A stretch of DNA of 44,796 nt, from assembly GCA_904395805.1 (NCBI GenBank), contig CAJFNV010000021.1, positions 1 to 44,796 on the forward strand, given 5' to 3'. The position numbers and the translations under genes were made by a program. Positions 1 through 9,291 of this stretch are shown one piece after another. Source of the stretch: Candidatus Gallispira edinburgensis (GTDB taxonomy: Bacteria > Bacillota > Clostridia > Lachnospirales > CAG-274). The notes under the pieces are model-generated. The model made no database searches. It was not told the origin of the DNA and saw only the letters and a program-made list of their open reading frames with translations. Each line of letters opens with the position of its first letter. Positions within the stretch are counted from its first letter, which is position 1.

Positions 1-140
1 CGGCGTGCCCGCCCTCTTGGCTCCTTTTGTAAGGGCTGGTCGCATTGCTATGCAATGCTGCTCGCCTAAGCAACCAAGGAGCTGTCACCGTAAAGTGACT
101 GAGGGTTTTCCCCTAAACCACACTATTTGACAAAGAACCA
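1..140. repeat. Dispersed hairpin repeat, copy 1 (cut by window start)
   Basis: This stretch shares its core with copies at 14320-14532 and 22279-22511: the CGGCGTGCCCGCC start, a TTGGCTCC...GGAGC hairpin, a second hairpin opening with GTC, then GAGGGTTTTCC and an ACCACACTATTTG tail. Copy 1 carries extra sequence in its first hairpin (about 35-75) and a GTCAC/GTGAC second stem. It has no coding content and lies directly downstream of the RhuM-like gene. The left part is outside the window. It looks like a non-autonomous palindromic element; its mobility is inferred only from its dispersal. Confidence 0.75.
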
Positions 141-147
141 TTTTTTG

Positions 148-1164
148 TTATTCAAAAGGCATATTTAACATCTTCTTAACCTCTTTATCAAAATCAGAAT
201 TAATTTTCTGTGTTTTATTGAATTCATCATATTCGGCTCTGGCTTTTGCTTTAGCCGCCTTAGATGAAATTCTTCCCTTATCTCTGAGTATATCATATCT
301 GCGAAAAGCTAAAAATTCATTTACACTTGCAGCAAATTCCTCCATAGTGAATGTATTTTCTCTTTCAATTAAATCCTCAATGTAATCAAAATATCCTGAT
401 ACAGCTCTTTCTAATTGTCTGATTTGCTTTTCTTCCAGATAGTTTTTTGCAATTATAACATCTGATTTTAAAATCCGCCCTTCCGGAGCATTTTTCCACG
501 TAGTCAAACCCATATTTTCCTTATTTCTGTCAGCTGAATTATATACAATTTCCGCTGCTGTCTGTCCTGCAATAGCGTAATGAAATTTATTTTGTACCAT
601 TGCATAGAATTCATGGGTCACCCGGGAATTTTTATCATAGTCAATACTGCACTCTGCAAATATATCCGTGATCTGCTGCCATATACGGCGTTCACTTGCT
701 CTGATTGATCTTACACGCTCTAAAAGTTCGCGGAAATAATCCTTACCAAAGGCTGTTTTGCCTTGCTTTAATCTTTCATCGTCCATAGCAAAGCCTTTAG
801 TGATATATTCTTTAAGAACACCTGTTGCCCAAATTCTAAAGTTGGTAGCTCGTTTTGAATTTACTCTGTATCCGACGGAAATAATTGCATCTGAATTATA
901 AAATGCTGTATCTCTTGTTTGTGTTTTTCCTTCAATTGCTCCATGTTGAGTGGTTGTTGCAAAAAATGCAACAACCACTTTTTCTTCCAATTCACCCTCT
1001 GAAAATATGTTTCTTAGATGCCGGCTTATTGTTGATTTGTCCACACCAAACAACTCTGCCATACTTTTTTGTGTCAGCCAGATACTTTCATCCTTTATTA
1101 CAGCATTAACAGAAATTTTTTCCTGTGCTGATTCATATAACAAGAATTCAAATTTTTTATCCAT
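148..1164 (-). CDS. RhuM-family (virulence RhuM) DNA-binding-like protein
   Basis: The 338-residue product matches the RhuM family as I know it: an N-terminal helix-turn-helix (about residues 29-54, WLTQKSMAELFGVDKSTISR), a central AFYNSDAIISVGYRVNS block followed by FRIWATGVLKEYI, and a charged helical C-terminus. RhuM was named from a Salmonella pathogenicity island, but most members lie in accessory DNA of non-pathogens and their function is unknown. The fold suggests a DNA-binding regulator or part of a mobile accessory module. The ATG is preceded by only a weak purine tract (GGGGTG). It stands alone, abutting repeat copy 1 at its 3' end, which fits acquisition by transfer. Confidence 0.85.
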   Translation of the reverse strand: MDKKFEFLLYESAQEKISVNAVIKDESIWLTQKSMAELFGVDKSTISRHLRNIFSEGELEEKVVVAFFATTTQHGAIEGKTQTRDTAFYNSDAIISVGYRVNSKRATNFRIWATGVLKEYITKGFAMDDERLKQGKTAFGKDYFRELLERVRSIRASERRIWQQITDIFAECSIDYDKNSRVTHEFYAMVQNKFHYAIAGQTAAEIVYNSADRNKENMGLTTWKNAPEGRILKSDVIIAKNYLEEKQIRQLERAVSGYFDYIEDLIERENTFTMEEFAASVNEFLAFRRYDILRDKGRISSKAAKAKARAEYDEFNKTQKINSDFDKEVKKMLNMPFE

Positions 1165-1232
1165 TTCCGCACCCCGGTTTTCCGAATGATTTTATGCTAC
1201 ATCGCAATTTATTCTATATATAACTATAGATT

Positions 1233-3056
1233 TCATTCCCTGACCCTGATCACCTGAACATCAACACCAACATAAATATCAAATGTCCTTCCCCACGGGA
1301 AATTAAGTGTATCTATACTTACATTGTCAACACTGTACTCTTCACCATTTACACTGTAAACCTTACCTGCAAACACACTTGTAATGCTGTCCGTATCCAT
1401 AAGCTCATAGAGAGTCTGAGAATTTGTTCTGTCCTCAACATTTGGTCTGTATCCCTTATTATTTAATTGAAGCTTACCTCTCTTTGTATATATACCATCT
1501 TCAATGGCATGCTGTGTAAGCATTCTGACCTGAGCAGCAGCAGTTCCTGCAGGATTTCCGCTTATCTCCTTAGCTATTGCAATAACCTGTCCATGGGCAA
1601 CACCAAGACCTATAGCATTACCGTTTGTATTCCATGCGGAATACATATCCAGATCTGTAAAAGAAAGCCTTCTTCTGTTCTCTAAAATGTTTTGGGAAAC
1701 GATGTTTTCCCTGCTTCCGCTGAAAAGCTCTATAAGTCCTATGTTATTTCCCTTAGCCTTATCCTCTCTCAGGCTTGTTATTGCAGACAATGCCTTGCTG
1801 CCGCCTAAGCTGTAATCATAAATATATATAGTTGTGGGAGCCTTTGTATAGTTTCCCACACTGCCCTTTACAAAGGCATATGCAGCCCTTGCAATATTTC
1901 CCGGCTCCTTTACATCATATGTTGCTACATTCTGTTTTGTATCATTATACAGAAATTTTATATTCGTTGTAAGTCCTGCTCTTCTCGCATAATCTCTGGC
2001 ATAAATAAGCTGAGGCACTTCATCTGTACCGTATATGATATTGACAAATTCACTTGTGCCAGTATTTGCCCTTCCAAGCTCCTGTGGAGAATAAATATCT
2101 GAAATACTCTTCTGAACAGATGAAACACCTGTTTCCATATATGTTCTGGCATAGCTGTACTTTACAGGCGAATTATTCTTTGTCTGCACCCAGTCACAGC
2201 CCTTTTTATAAAAATATGTTATAGAATCAGGGACCTGCAGATCATCATTGCTTATTACGATCTGGTCGATTTTCCCTTCATTCTGTAATTTAAGCAGCTC
2301 TTTTGTTATGTCCGCAGTTGCCTCAAAAGGCTTTTTATAGTAATCAACGTACTGCTTATAGGGTGCCTTGTTTTTAATATTATTGTTAAAATAGTTTAAA
2401 AAGGCTTTTTCCCACTCAGTAAGATTATCAGTTCCTATCTCATCAGCCTTGTTTGCAACATAACTGAATTCCATAATATACTGTGTTGGAGTAACTTTAC
2501 TGTATTTGCTGCTTATAACGTCGTAATCTTCGGCATCCTCATTGTATCTGAGGTAATAATAACCCAGACCATTAAGACTTTCATCATTGCACCATATTTC
2601 ATTAAACCTTGTTTCAGGCAGTGTACGGGGCACAGCAATATTTACATAATATGTAGGTTCAGGAAAATCCGTAACAAGCTTTTCAATGTCCTCCAAAGCC
2701 TGCTGATAGTCATCATAATTGCTTCCGCAGCGGCTGCCTACAAGACCGTTTGTAATATATGATGAGGTATTTATTATAACAGTAGTGTATTCATTATTAT
2801 TTTGTGATACAAGGGAATATAATTCCTCCCTTACCTTTTCACTGTTGCCCAGATGATTATCAGGCTCATATGAAGAGAAAAAGTCCAGATTTTCCTTAGA
2901 CACACTGTAATACCTGTCATTTCCTATTTCCGCAAGATTTTTAAGATATTCATCGCTTATGGGTCTGCCGTCAATGGGAGCTGTAATTATTGTTCCCCCA
3001 TAAACAGGCAAAGCAAAAAGCAGTGAAAATATAAAAGTAAAAATTAGCTTTTTCAT
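1233..3056 (-). CDS. Secreted DUF4127 family protein
   Basis: This 607-residue protein begins with a typical signal peptide (residues 1-20, ending ALPVYG). Near the mature N-terminus is APIDGRP (26-32), which resembles the PLDxRP signature of DUF4127. The TSSYITNGLVGSR block and long alpha/beta stretches are also in keeping with that family. No biochemical role is known to me. The start is well supported by ACGGAGGT upstream of ATG. No catalytic motif of a known enzyme is recognisable. It appears monocistronic: the RhuM-like gene lies 68 nt downstream, and the upstream 477-nt region is shared with the divergent gdhA promoter. The assignment rests on motif memory. Confidence 0.7.
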   Translation of the reverse strand: MKKLIFTFIFSLLFALPVYGGTIITAPIDGRPISDEYLKNLAEIGNDRYYSVSKENLDFFSSYEPDNHLGNSEKVREELYSLVSQNNNEYTTVIINTSSYITNGLVGSRCGSNYDDYQQALEDIEKLVTDFPEPTYYVNIAVPRTLPETRFNEIWCNDESLNGLGYYYLRYNEDAEDYDVISSKYSKVTPTQYIMEFSYVANKADEIGTDNLTEWEKAFLNYFNNNIKNKAPYKQYVDYYKKPFEATADITKELLKLQNEGKIDQIVISNDDLQVPDSITYFYKKGCDWVQTKNNSPVKYSYARTYMETGVSSVQKSISDIYSPQELGRANTGTSEFVNIIYGTDEVPQLIYARDYARRAGLTTNIKFLYNDTKQNVATYDVKEPGNIARAAYAFVKGSVGNYTKAPTTIYIYDYSLGGSKALSAITSLREDKAKGNNIGLIELFSGSRENIVSQNILENRRRLSFTDLDMYSAWNTNGNAIGLGVAHGQVIAIAKEISGNPAGTAAAQVRMLTQHAIEDGIYTKRGKLQLNNKGYRPNVEDRTNSQTLYELMDTDSITSVFAGKVYSVNGEEYSVDNVSIDTLNFPWGRTFDIYVGVDVQVIRVRE

Positions 3057-3342
3057 TATTTACCTCCGTAATTTATTCTTATATACATTTTAACCTATTA
3101 ACCGACTTTTTTCAATAGTATATACCCATTCTCATAATTAAAATGTGTTGTAAATCCAAGGCAAAAATTCAATTTATCCTATATTTAAAATAACATTTCA
3201 TATATAACTTTGATTTTACCTTATCCCATTTTTATCCGCCAATTGTTTATTTAATTATGTTTTTTACTAAAAAATATAATTTTTTAAACTTTTTGCATAA
3301 AAAACTTAATTTTTTTCGGTATATTTGCACAAAGCAAATTTA

Positions 3343-3371
3343 TTGACAAATGCTGTAAATAATATTATAAT
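3343..3371 (+). promoter_or_regulatory. Consensus sigma-A promoter of gdhA
   Basis: TTGACA (3343-3348) and TATAAT (3366-3371) are both perfect and separated by 17 bp. An inverted repeat ATTTGC-N5-GCAAAT (3323-3339) abuts the -35 and could be a regulator site. Transcription would start near 3378, leaving a leader of about 155 nt. The rest of the 3057-3533 gap is A/T-rich and shows no gene. Confidence 0.85.
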
Positions 3372-3394
3372 TTTATTTAAGGGTTATACAGATG

Positions 3395-3427
3395 AAATAA
3401 TACAGCAATATATCCGTTGTATTATTT
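3395..3427 (+). promoter_or_regulatory. Leader hairpin in the gdhA 5' UTR
   Basis: AAATAATACAGC (3395-3406) pairs with GTTGTATTATTT (3416-3427) over 12 bp with one G-U, around a 9-nt loop. It begins about 17 nt after the predicted start of transcription and has no clear U-run, so an mRNA-stabilising 5' hairpin is more likely than a terminator. It matches no riboswitch class I recognise. Confidence 0.5.
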
Positions 3428-3503
3428 TAAACAATATGAGAAACTGCCTTGCTTTAGCACAACACATTAATGCAGTGCAGATTTCTTACCCGGTAACATA
3501 TAA

Positions 3504-4865
<1,362 letters not shown>

Positions 4866-4913
4866 TTAATATATAATAATCAGAAACGGCTTTGCTGATC
4901 TTAAAAAATAACG

Positions 4914-4948
4914 AAACTGCTGTGTGAATTTCATACAGCAGTTTTTTT
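4914..4948 (+). terminator. Intrinsic terminator of gdhA
   Basis: AAACTGCTGT (4914-4923) pairs perfectly with ACAGCAGTTT (4935-4944), followed by an uninterrupted T-run to 4948. It lies about 50 nt after the gdhA stop. Confidence 0.9.
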
Positions 4949-5051
4949 GATTTAGGGAAATCAGCATAACTGATTTTTAATAGGCATATGATTTCCTCTG
5001 TTTAACACCGTGCCAAATTCCGATTTATCGCACTAATAAGAGTGGATACTC

Positions 5052-5191
5052 TTAAATTCCAATTTACCGCAATACCAACCCAAAGCCTCCCTTGCCTAAA
5101 GGGAGGAGGAGAAACGCTTGCGTTTCGGAGGAGGGATTCCACTCCCCACTCCTAACTCCTCATTCCTAACTCAATTAAATTCCAATTTACC
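5052..5191. repeat. Palindromic repeat unit bracketed by 17-nt direct repeats
   Basis: A core at 5081-5140 contains CCTCCCTT/AAGGGAGG and GAAACGC/GCGTTTC hairpins and ends in GGAGGGATTCC. It is bracketed by identical 17-nt copies TTAAATTCCAATTTACC at 5052-5068 and 5175-5191; a degenerate third copy lies near 5015. Between core and right flank are short CTCC/CTAACTC iterations. The design resembles the other repeat family in this window (two hairpins, GAGGG close) but the sequence differs. The 4949-5202 interval holds no gene. Confidence 0.65.
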
Positions 5192-5202
5192 CTATTAACA
5201 AA

Positions 5203-5243
5203 TAAAAAAAAGACATGCCCCGATGTTTTACCACCGGAGCATG
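5203..5243 (-). terminator. Terminator of the secreted dockerin protein gene
   Basis: On the minus strand CATGCTCCG pairs with CGGGGCATG (9 bp, one G-U), followed by a run of eight T (plus-strand A-run near 5203-5211). It starts about 35 nt past the stop codon at 5278. Confidence 0.85.
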
Positions 5244-5277
5244 CCCTACTGCCTGTATCTGTATTTATCAGTTCTTT

Positions 5278-8200
5278 TTACTGTTCACACATTTTAAGTA
5301 TAGCCACTGCATCGGTTATGTCAAGGTCTCCGCCGTTTACATTTCCCAGTTCCTTCTGTACTTCCGTAAGTTCAGCAATACCGCCCGCATACTTTAATAC
5401 AAGAGCTGCATCCGCCTTGTCAACAGTGCCGCTCATATCCGCATCACCTGAAATATGATTATAGTACTTATCATTGCTATCATCATAATAAACAGTTTCT
5501 CCCTCAAATACGGGATATCTGTCACTTCCTATATTCTGATACCATACCTGTGTACCGTCGGTTATCCCATTATTTAAGAGATAAGCCACCTCACCCCTTG
5601 CAAATGCTTCTGCTGATTTTTGTGTACCCTGTGCTGTTCCTATAGCTGTGAGATAATAGCAGTTGTCAACACTTCCCTTACCCCTTGCAATAGTAGAGCT
5701 GCTTGCCGTACTTCCGCCACAGTTTTTAAGTGCCACATATGAATTTGATACCTTCGCACCACTGTTATTTAACCAGCCTGCAATACCTCCCCAGCACGTC
5801 GTTGAACTTCCCTCAAAGCTTCCTGTAAAAGCACAGTTTTCTATTGCCGTTACCTGATCACTGTTTGCTATTATACCTCCGTGAGTTCCGTCACCATTTA
5901 CTGTTGAATTTATTGTCACAGTACTTGTACAGCTGCTTATGGTTGCTGCTGACCCTGTATTGAGTCCTGCAATACCTGCGGCAAACTTTGCACTTGTTGT
6001 TATACTTCCCGAAGTATTCAGATTTTTGATAGTTGCCCCGTCAATATATCTGAAAAGTGCCGTATATTCTTCTCCTGAATCATAACCAACAGTCACTGTA
6101 TATCCATTACCGTTAAACGTACCCCTGTATGGATTTTCTGATGTTCCTATCATATACTGATAGTCTTCAAGGTCAACATTGGCTATGAGTTTTCCGTTTA
6201 TACTTGTTTGACCGCTGTTTACCTTATTTGCAAACCCAACAAGATTTCCTGCATTTCCTATGAGATAAACACCGCTTTCTTCGTCATATTGAGGTGCTGC
6301 ATAGTTTTCACCACAGCCACATATACCATTATCGCCTATAGTATGTTCAATTTTATCATTTTCTTTTTCCGGATCATTTGTATATGCTGCCAGACACTGG
6401 TTATATGATATGTAAACAATGTCATCGCTTATAACGGGATAAGCATCTGTTCCCAGTTTCTGTCCCCATTCACCTTCGCTTGATGAACCGTTTAAGAGAT
6501 AACAAACTTCTCCCCTTGCAAAGGAGTCATCACTTACACCTTTCCTTCCCCCTGTAACAGTACCGCTCTGGCTGCCTGTTATATTGCTGCCGTCAGTATA
6601 GCAGTTTTCAACAGTACCTGCAAGAGAATCACCGTCATCTATGTTATCTCCAACAATGTAACCGCCTCTGCCACTATAGGCTGTAAAGCTGCAGTCCTTT
6701 GTATAGCAGTTTTTAACAGTACCCCCATAGCTTCCGCCGGCAATTACACCTGCCACTCTGGAAGTTGTTGCATCAACAGAAGAATTGATCACATAACAGT
6801 TTTCAACAGTTCCGCCCTCAAGAACAAGTCCGCAGAGTACACCATATCTTCCGTCGGCACTCCCTGTCTTTTCAAAGCTCACATTGTCAAGACCAACATT
6901 TTTAACTGTACCGCTTAAATTGCCGAAAAGACCTGCTGTTACATAGCCTGTATCTGCAATTGCAAGATTAGATATAGTATATCCCTGTCCGTCAAATGTA
7001 CCTGTATAACCTGCTTCATTGTTTCCTTTGGCATCAAATGAAGATACCATACCTACAGGTATGAAATCTGTTATGCCATTCATATCAATATCATTCATCA
7101 GTTTTCCGTTTATGTTAGTCTCTCCTGTAAACACCATAACCGCAAAGCTTATAAGCTCCTCGGCGGTAGATATCATATATACACCATCGGTATCTTGTTC
7201 GGGAGGATTATTTAAATATTCCTCTTTCATCTGCACAAGATATGGATAATCCGGATTATCGCTATTTGTTACTTCATAAATACCATTAATTGAAATACCA
7301 TATACAGTATCATTATTTGTATCTCCGTTTTTGAAGTATCCGCCTGTTATGTTTGTATTACCTCTGCTTTCGTTATATTCTCCGCCTATAGCATTTGCAG
7401 CATATGTTCCGGCAGTTATATTTAAATATCCGCCTGTTATTGTTATATTCTCTCCTGATCCGTCAGATCCGCCGCCTATGCCGGCTCCCGAAGTGCCTCC
7501 TGTGGCTGTTACTGTTCCGCCTGTTATTGTTATATTCTCTCCTGATTCGTCAGATCCGCCGCCTATGCCGGCTCCCGAAGTGCCTCCTGTGGCTGTTACT
7601 CTTCCTCCTGTTATTGTTATATTACTTCCGCTTCTGTACTCTCCACCGCCTATGCCGGCTCCCCCACTTCCTCCTGTGGCTGTTACTGTTCCTCCTGTTA
7701 TTGTTATATTACTTCCGGCCCTGACATATCCGCCGCCTATGCCGGCTCCCGAAATGCCTCCTGTGGCTGTTACTGTTCCGCCTGTTATTGTTATATTACT
7801 TCCGGCCCCGCTATATCCGCCGCCTATGCCGGCTGCTAAACGTCCTCCTGTTGCTGTTACTCTTCCTCCTGCTATTGTTATATTCTCTCCTGATCCGTCA
7901 GATCCGCCGCCTATGCCGGCTCCGTAATATCCTCCTGTAGTATCAAGATTTCCATCAGTGCTTCCATCACCTGATGCACTCGTTATTGTAAGCTTGCTGC
8001 CCGTATTTGTCTTTTGAAGTCCGGCATAATTATTACTATCGTCGGCTTTAAGTGTATTTTCCCCTCTCAGCTTTATTGTTACATCTGCGCTTCCCCTAAT
8101 ATTAAAAGGTGTGTAAACTGTAGTTAAACTTAAATTATCAAATATAATTATGACTTCACCGCTTGATGCAGTGACCTCTACTCTGTCACTTTCGGAAGTG

Positions 8201-8403
8201 CCTGATATTGTATATTCACCTGCACTTGAAATTGTAAGCACATTATTACTGTAGCTTACACCTCCGCTCACATCTGTTGTTACGGTGAGATCACCGTAAG
8301 TTGTTTCTGCCCCGAAAACCGCCTGTATGTTTAAGGGCAGCGATGCCGTTAACATAACAATTGCAGTTATCAAAGCCATGACTTTCTTTTTTAAACCACT
8401 CAT
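5278..8403 (-). CDS. Large secreted repeat/GLUG-type protein with C-terminal dockerin
   Basis: I choose the ATG at 8403 because AAGGAG lies 8 nt upstream and the protein then starts with a proper signal peptide (basic MSGLKKK, hydrophobic core, cleavage after about residue 32). The 1041-residue product has an N-terminal beta-rich region, then six 29-residue repeats of the type GAGIGGGxxxxGxNITITGG plus a degenerate one. Two long GLUG-like regions follow (YTGTFDGQGYTISNL, GLFGNLSGTVKNVGL and similar). At the C-terminus is a type I-like dockerin with paired calcium loops (GDADMSGTVDKAD and NVNGGDLDITDA). Secreted beta-solenoid adhesins or carbohydrate-binding proteins look like this. The dockerin implies docking to a cohesin elsewhere in the genome; no cohesin or catalytic domain is visible here. 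Expression is probably controlled by the divergent LytTR regulator. Confidence 0.85.
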   Translation of the reverse strand: MSGLKKKVMALITAIVMLTASLPLNIQAVFGAETTYGDLTVTTDVSGGVSYSNNVLTISSAGEYTISGTSESDRVEVTASSGEVIIIFDNLSLTTVYTPFNIRGSADVTIKLRGENTLKADDSNNYAGLQKTNTGSKLTITSASGDGSTDGNLDTTGGYYGAGIGGGSDGSGENITIAGGRVTATGGRLAAGIGGGYSGAGSNITITGGTVTATGGISGAGIGGGYVRAGSNITITGGTVTATGGSGGAGIGGGEYRSGSNITITGGRVTATGGTSGAGIGGGSDESGENITITGGTVTATGGTSGAGIGGGSDGSGENITITGGYLNITAGTYAANAIGGEYNESRGNTNITGGYFKNGDTNNDTVYGISINGIYEVTNSDNPDYPYLVQMKEEYLNNPPEQDTDGVYMISTAEELISFAVMVFTGETNINGKLMNDIDMNGITDFIPVGMVSSFDAKGNNEAGYTGTFDGQGYTISNLAIADTGYVTAGLFGNLSGTVKNVGLDNVSFEKTGSADGRYGVLCGLVLEGGTVENCYVINSSVDATTSRVAGVIAGGSYGGTVKNCYTKDCSFTAYSGRGGYIVGDNIDDGDSLAGTVENCYTDGSNITGSQSGTVTGGRKGVSDDSFARGEVCYLLNGSSSEGEWGQKLGTDAYPVISDDIVYISYNQCLAAYTNDPEKENDKIEHTIGDNGICGCGENYAAPQYDEESGVYLIGNAGNLVGFANKVNSGQTSINGKLIANVDLEDYQYMIGTSENPYRGTFNGNGYTVTVGYDSGEEYTALFRYIDGATIKNLNTSGSITTSAKFAAGIAGLNTGSAATISSCTSTVTINSTVNGDGTHGGIIANSDQVTAIENCAFTGSFEGSSTTCWGGIAGWLNNSGAKVSNSYVALKNCGGSTASSSTIARGKGSVDNCYYLTAIGTAQGTQKSAEAFARGEVAYLLNNGITDGTQVWYQNIGSDRYPVFEGETVYYDDSNDKYYNHISGDADMSGTVDKADAALVLKYAGGIAELTEVQKELGNVNGGDLDITDAVAILKMCEQ
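7402..7923 (-). repeat. Six in-frame 87-bp tandem repeats
   Basis: Six consecutive 87-bp units (starting at 7923, 7836, 7749, 7662, 7575 and 7488 on the minus strand) encode 29-residue copies of GAGIGGG...ITITGG.VTATGG. Positions 8-13 and 28-29 of the unit vary most. Near-identical DNA between units makes copy-number change by slippage or recombination likely. Confidence 0.9.
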
Positions 8404-8442
8404 AAAGTACGCTCCTTTCTTCATTGCACACTGATTTTTTTC

Positions 8443-8471
8443 ATCATAACACAAACCAAAACCCGATTCAA
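8443..8471 (-). promoter_or_regulatory. Promoter of the secreted dockerin protein gene
   Basis: On the minus strand TTGAAT (8466-8471) lies 17 bp from an extended -10, TGT-TATGAT (8443-8448). The start of transcription would be near 8436, about 33 nt before the ATG. Two direct repeats end 5 bp upstream of the -35. Confidence 0.7.
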
Positions 8472-8475
8472 CCAC

Positions 8476-8511
8476 ATCGTCACAAGTGGTATGTAAATCG
8501 TCACAAGTGGT
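8476..8511. promoter_or_regulatory. Paired direct repeats, probable LytTR regulator binding site
   Basis: ATCGTCACAAGTGGT occurs exactly twice, at 8476-8490 and 8497-8511, with a 21-bp period (two helical turns). LytTR-family regulators typically bind two direct repeats about 21-23 bp apart just upstream of a -35. These sit 5 bp upstream of the -35 of the secreted dockerin gene and beside the LytTR regulator gene. The minus-strand unit ACCACTTGTGACGAT matches the general LytTR consensus only loosely. Confidence 0.65.
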
Positions 8512-8522
8512 TTTATATACTG

Positions 8523-8552
8523 TTGAAAGAAGGCTCCTTTGTATGGTAAAAT
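8523..8552 (+). promoter_or_regulatory. Promoter of the response regulator/kinase operon
   Basis: TTGAAA (8523-8528) and TAAAAT (8547-8552) are separated by 18 bp. The direct repeats end 11 bp upstream, so the same site could also autoregulate this operon. Confidence 0.55.
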
Positions 8553-8571
8553 ATATTTCAGAGGTGATAAT

Positions 8572-9291
8572 ATGAATATTGCTCTTTTAGACGACCTGAT
8601 GTCCGATGCCGAATATTTAAATAACTTAATACAGCAATGTGCATATGAAAACAATATCAGCTTAAAAACTTCCATATACACCGATGTATCGGAATTTTTC
8701 AAAGATATTGAGAAATATGATTTTTCCGCCGTCTTTATAGATATACTTATGCCCGGAACAAACGGCATTGATCTGGCAAGGAAAATAAGGGAAATAAACA
8801 AATCGGTGCCCATTATATTTGTGACCACAGAAAAGTCCTTTGCCCTTGAAGGATATGATGTTCATGCCTTTGACTATATTATAAAGCCTGCTCCCCCAAG
8901 CCGTATAACAGACATACTTAAAAGGCTTAATGATACAGTAAATGAATACACCATTACAATAAATAAAAACCATACAGTGATCAACATTCCTGCCTCATCT
9001 CTGATCTACGCAGAGGCAAGAGGTCACAATGTTTATATACACACAAATTCTGCCACATATAAGGTGTATATGTCGTTTAAAGACTTTATTGATCTTCTGC
9101 CTGACAATAAGAGCTTTTTTGTATACAGCAGGGGAGCCCTTGTCAACTTTGAAAATGTAATTTCAATATCAAATGATACCCTTATTATGAATAACGGTAT
9201 AAATCTCCATATAAGCAGAAGCAAAGTATCGGAAATAAAAACAAGCTATGCAGACTATATTTTCAAAAAAACACGGAGGGTAACCTTATGA
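8572..9291 (+). CDS. LytTR-family response regulator (AgrA/VirR type)
   Basis: The 239-residue protein has an N-terminal receiver domain with the acidic pair near residues 7-8, phosphoacceptor D57 in FIDILMPG, a switch T in FVTTEKS and K in FDYIIKPA. A C-terminal LytTR DNA-binding domain follows (about residues 130-235: IYAEARGHNVYIHT, FVYSRGALVNFENV). It would be phosphorylated by the kinase encoded next, with which it overlaps by 4 nt (ATGA), so the two are translationally coupled. The ATG at 8572 has AGAGGTG five nt upstream; an upstream in-frame TTG at 8539 lacks such a site. The direct repeats at 8476-8511 are its likely target. Confidence 0.93.
   Translation: MNIALLDDLMSDAEYLNNLIQQCAYENNISLKTSIYTDVSEFFKDIEKYDFSAVFIDILMPGTNGIDLARKIREINKSVPIIFVTTEKSFALEGYDVHAFDYIIKPAPPSRITDILKRLNDTVNEYTITINKNHTVINIPASSLIYAEARGHNVYIHTNSATYKVYMSFKDFIDLLPDNKSFFVYSRGALVNFENVISISNDTLIMNNGINLHISRSKVSEIKTSYADYIFKKTRRVTL

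Noticed and set aside
7402..7923. CRISPR-like regular repeat array
   Set aside because: The 87-bp period is in frame with a coding region and has no unique spacers or cas genes nearby.
7331..7927. A 198-codon open frame on the plus strand, rich in Pro/Val repeats
   Set aside because: It is the antisense shadow of the 87-bp repeats in the secreted dockerin gene; it has no ribosome site and low-complexity content.
8404..8475. Longer N-terminus of the secreted dockerin protein (24 more residues)
   Set aside because: The extension would place hydrophilic residues before the signal peptide and overlap the promoter; the AAGGAG site fits the ATG at 8403.
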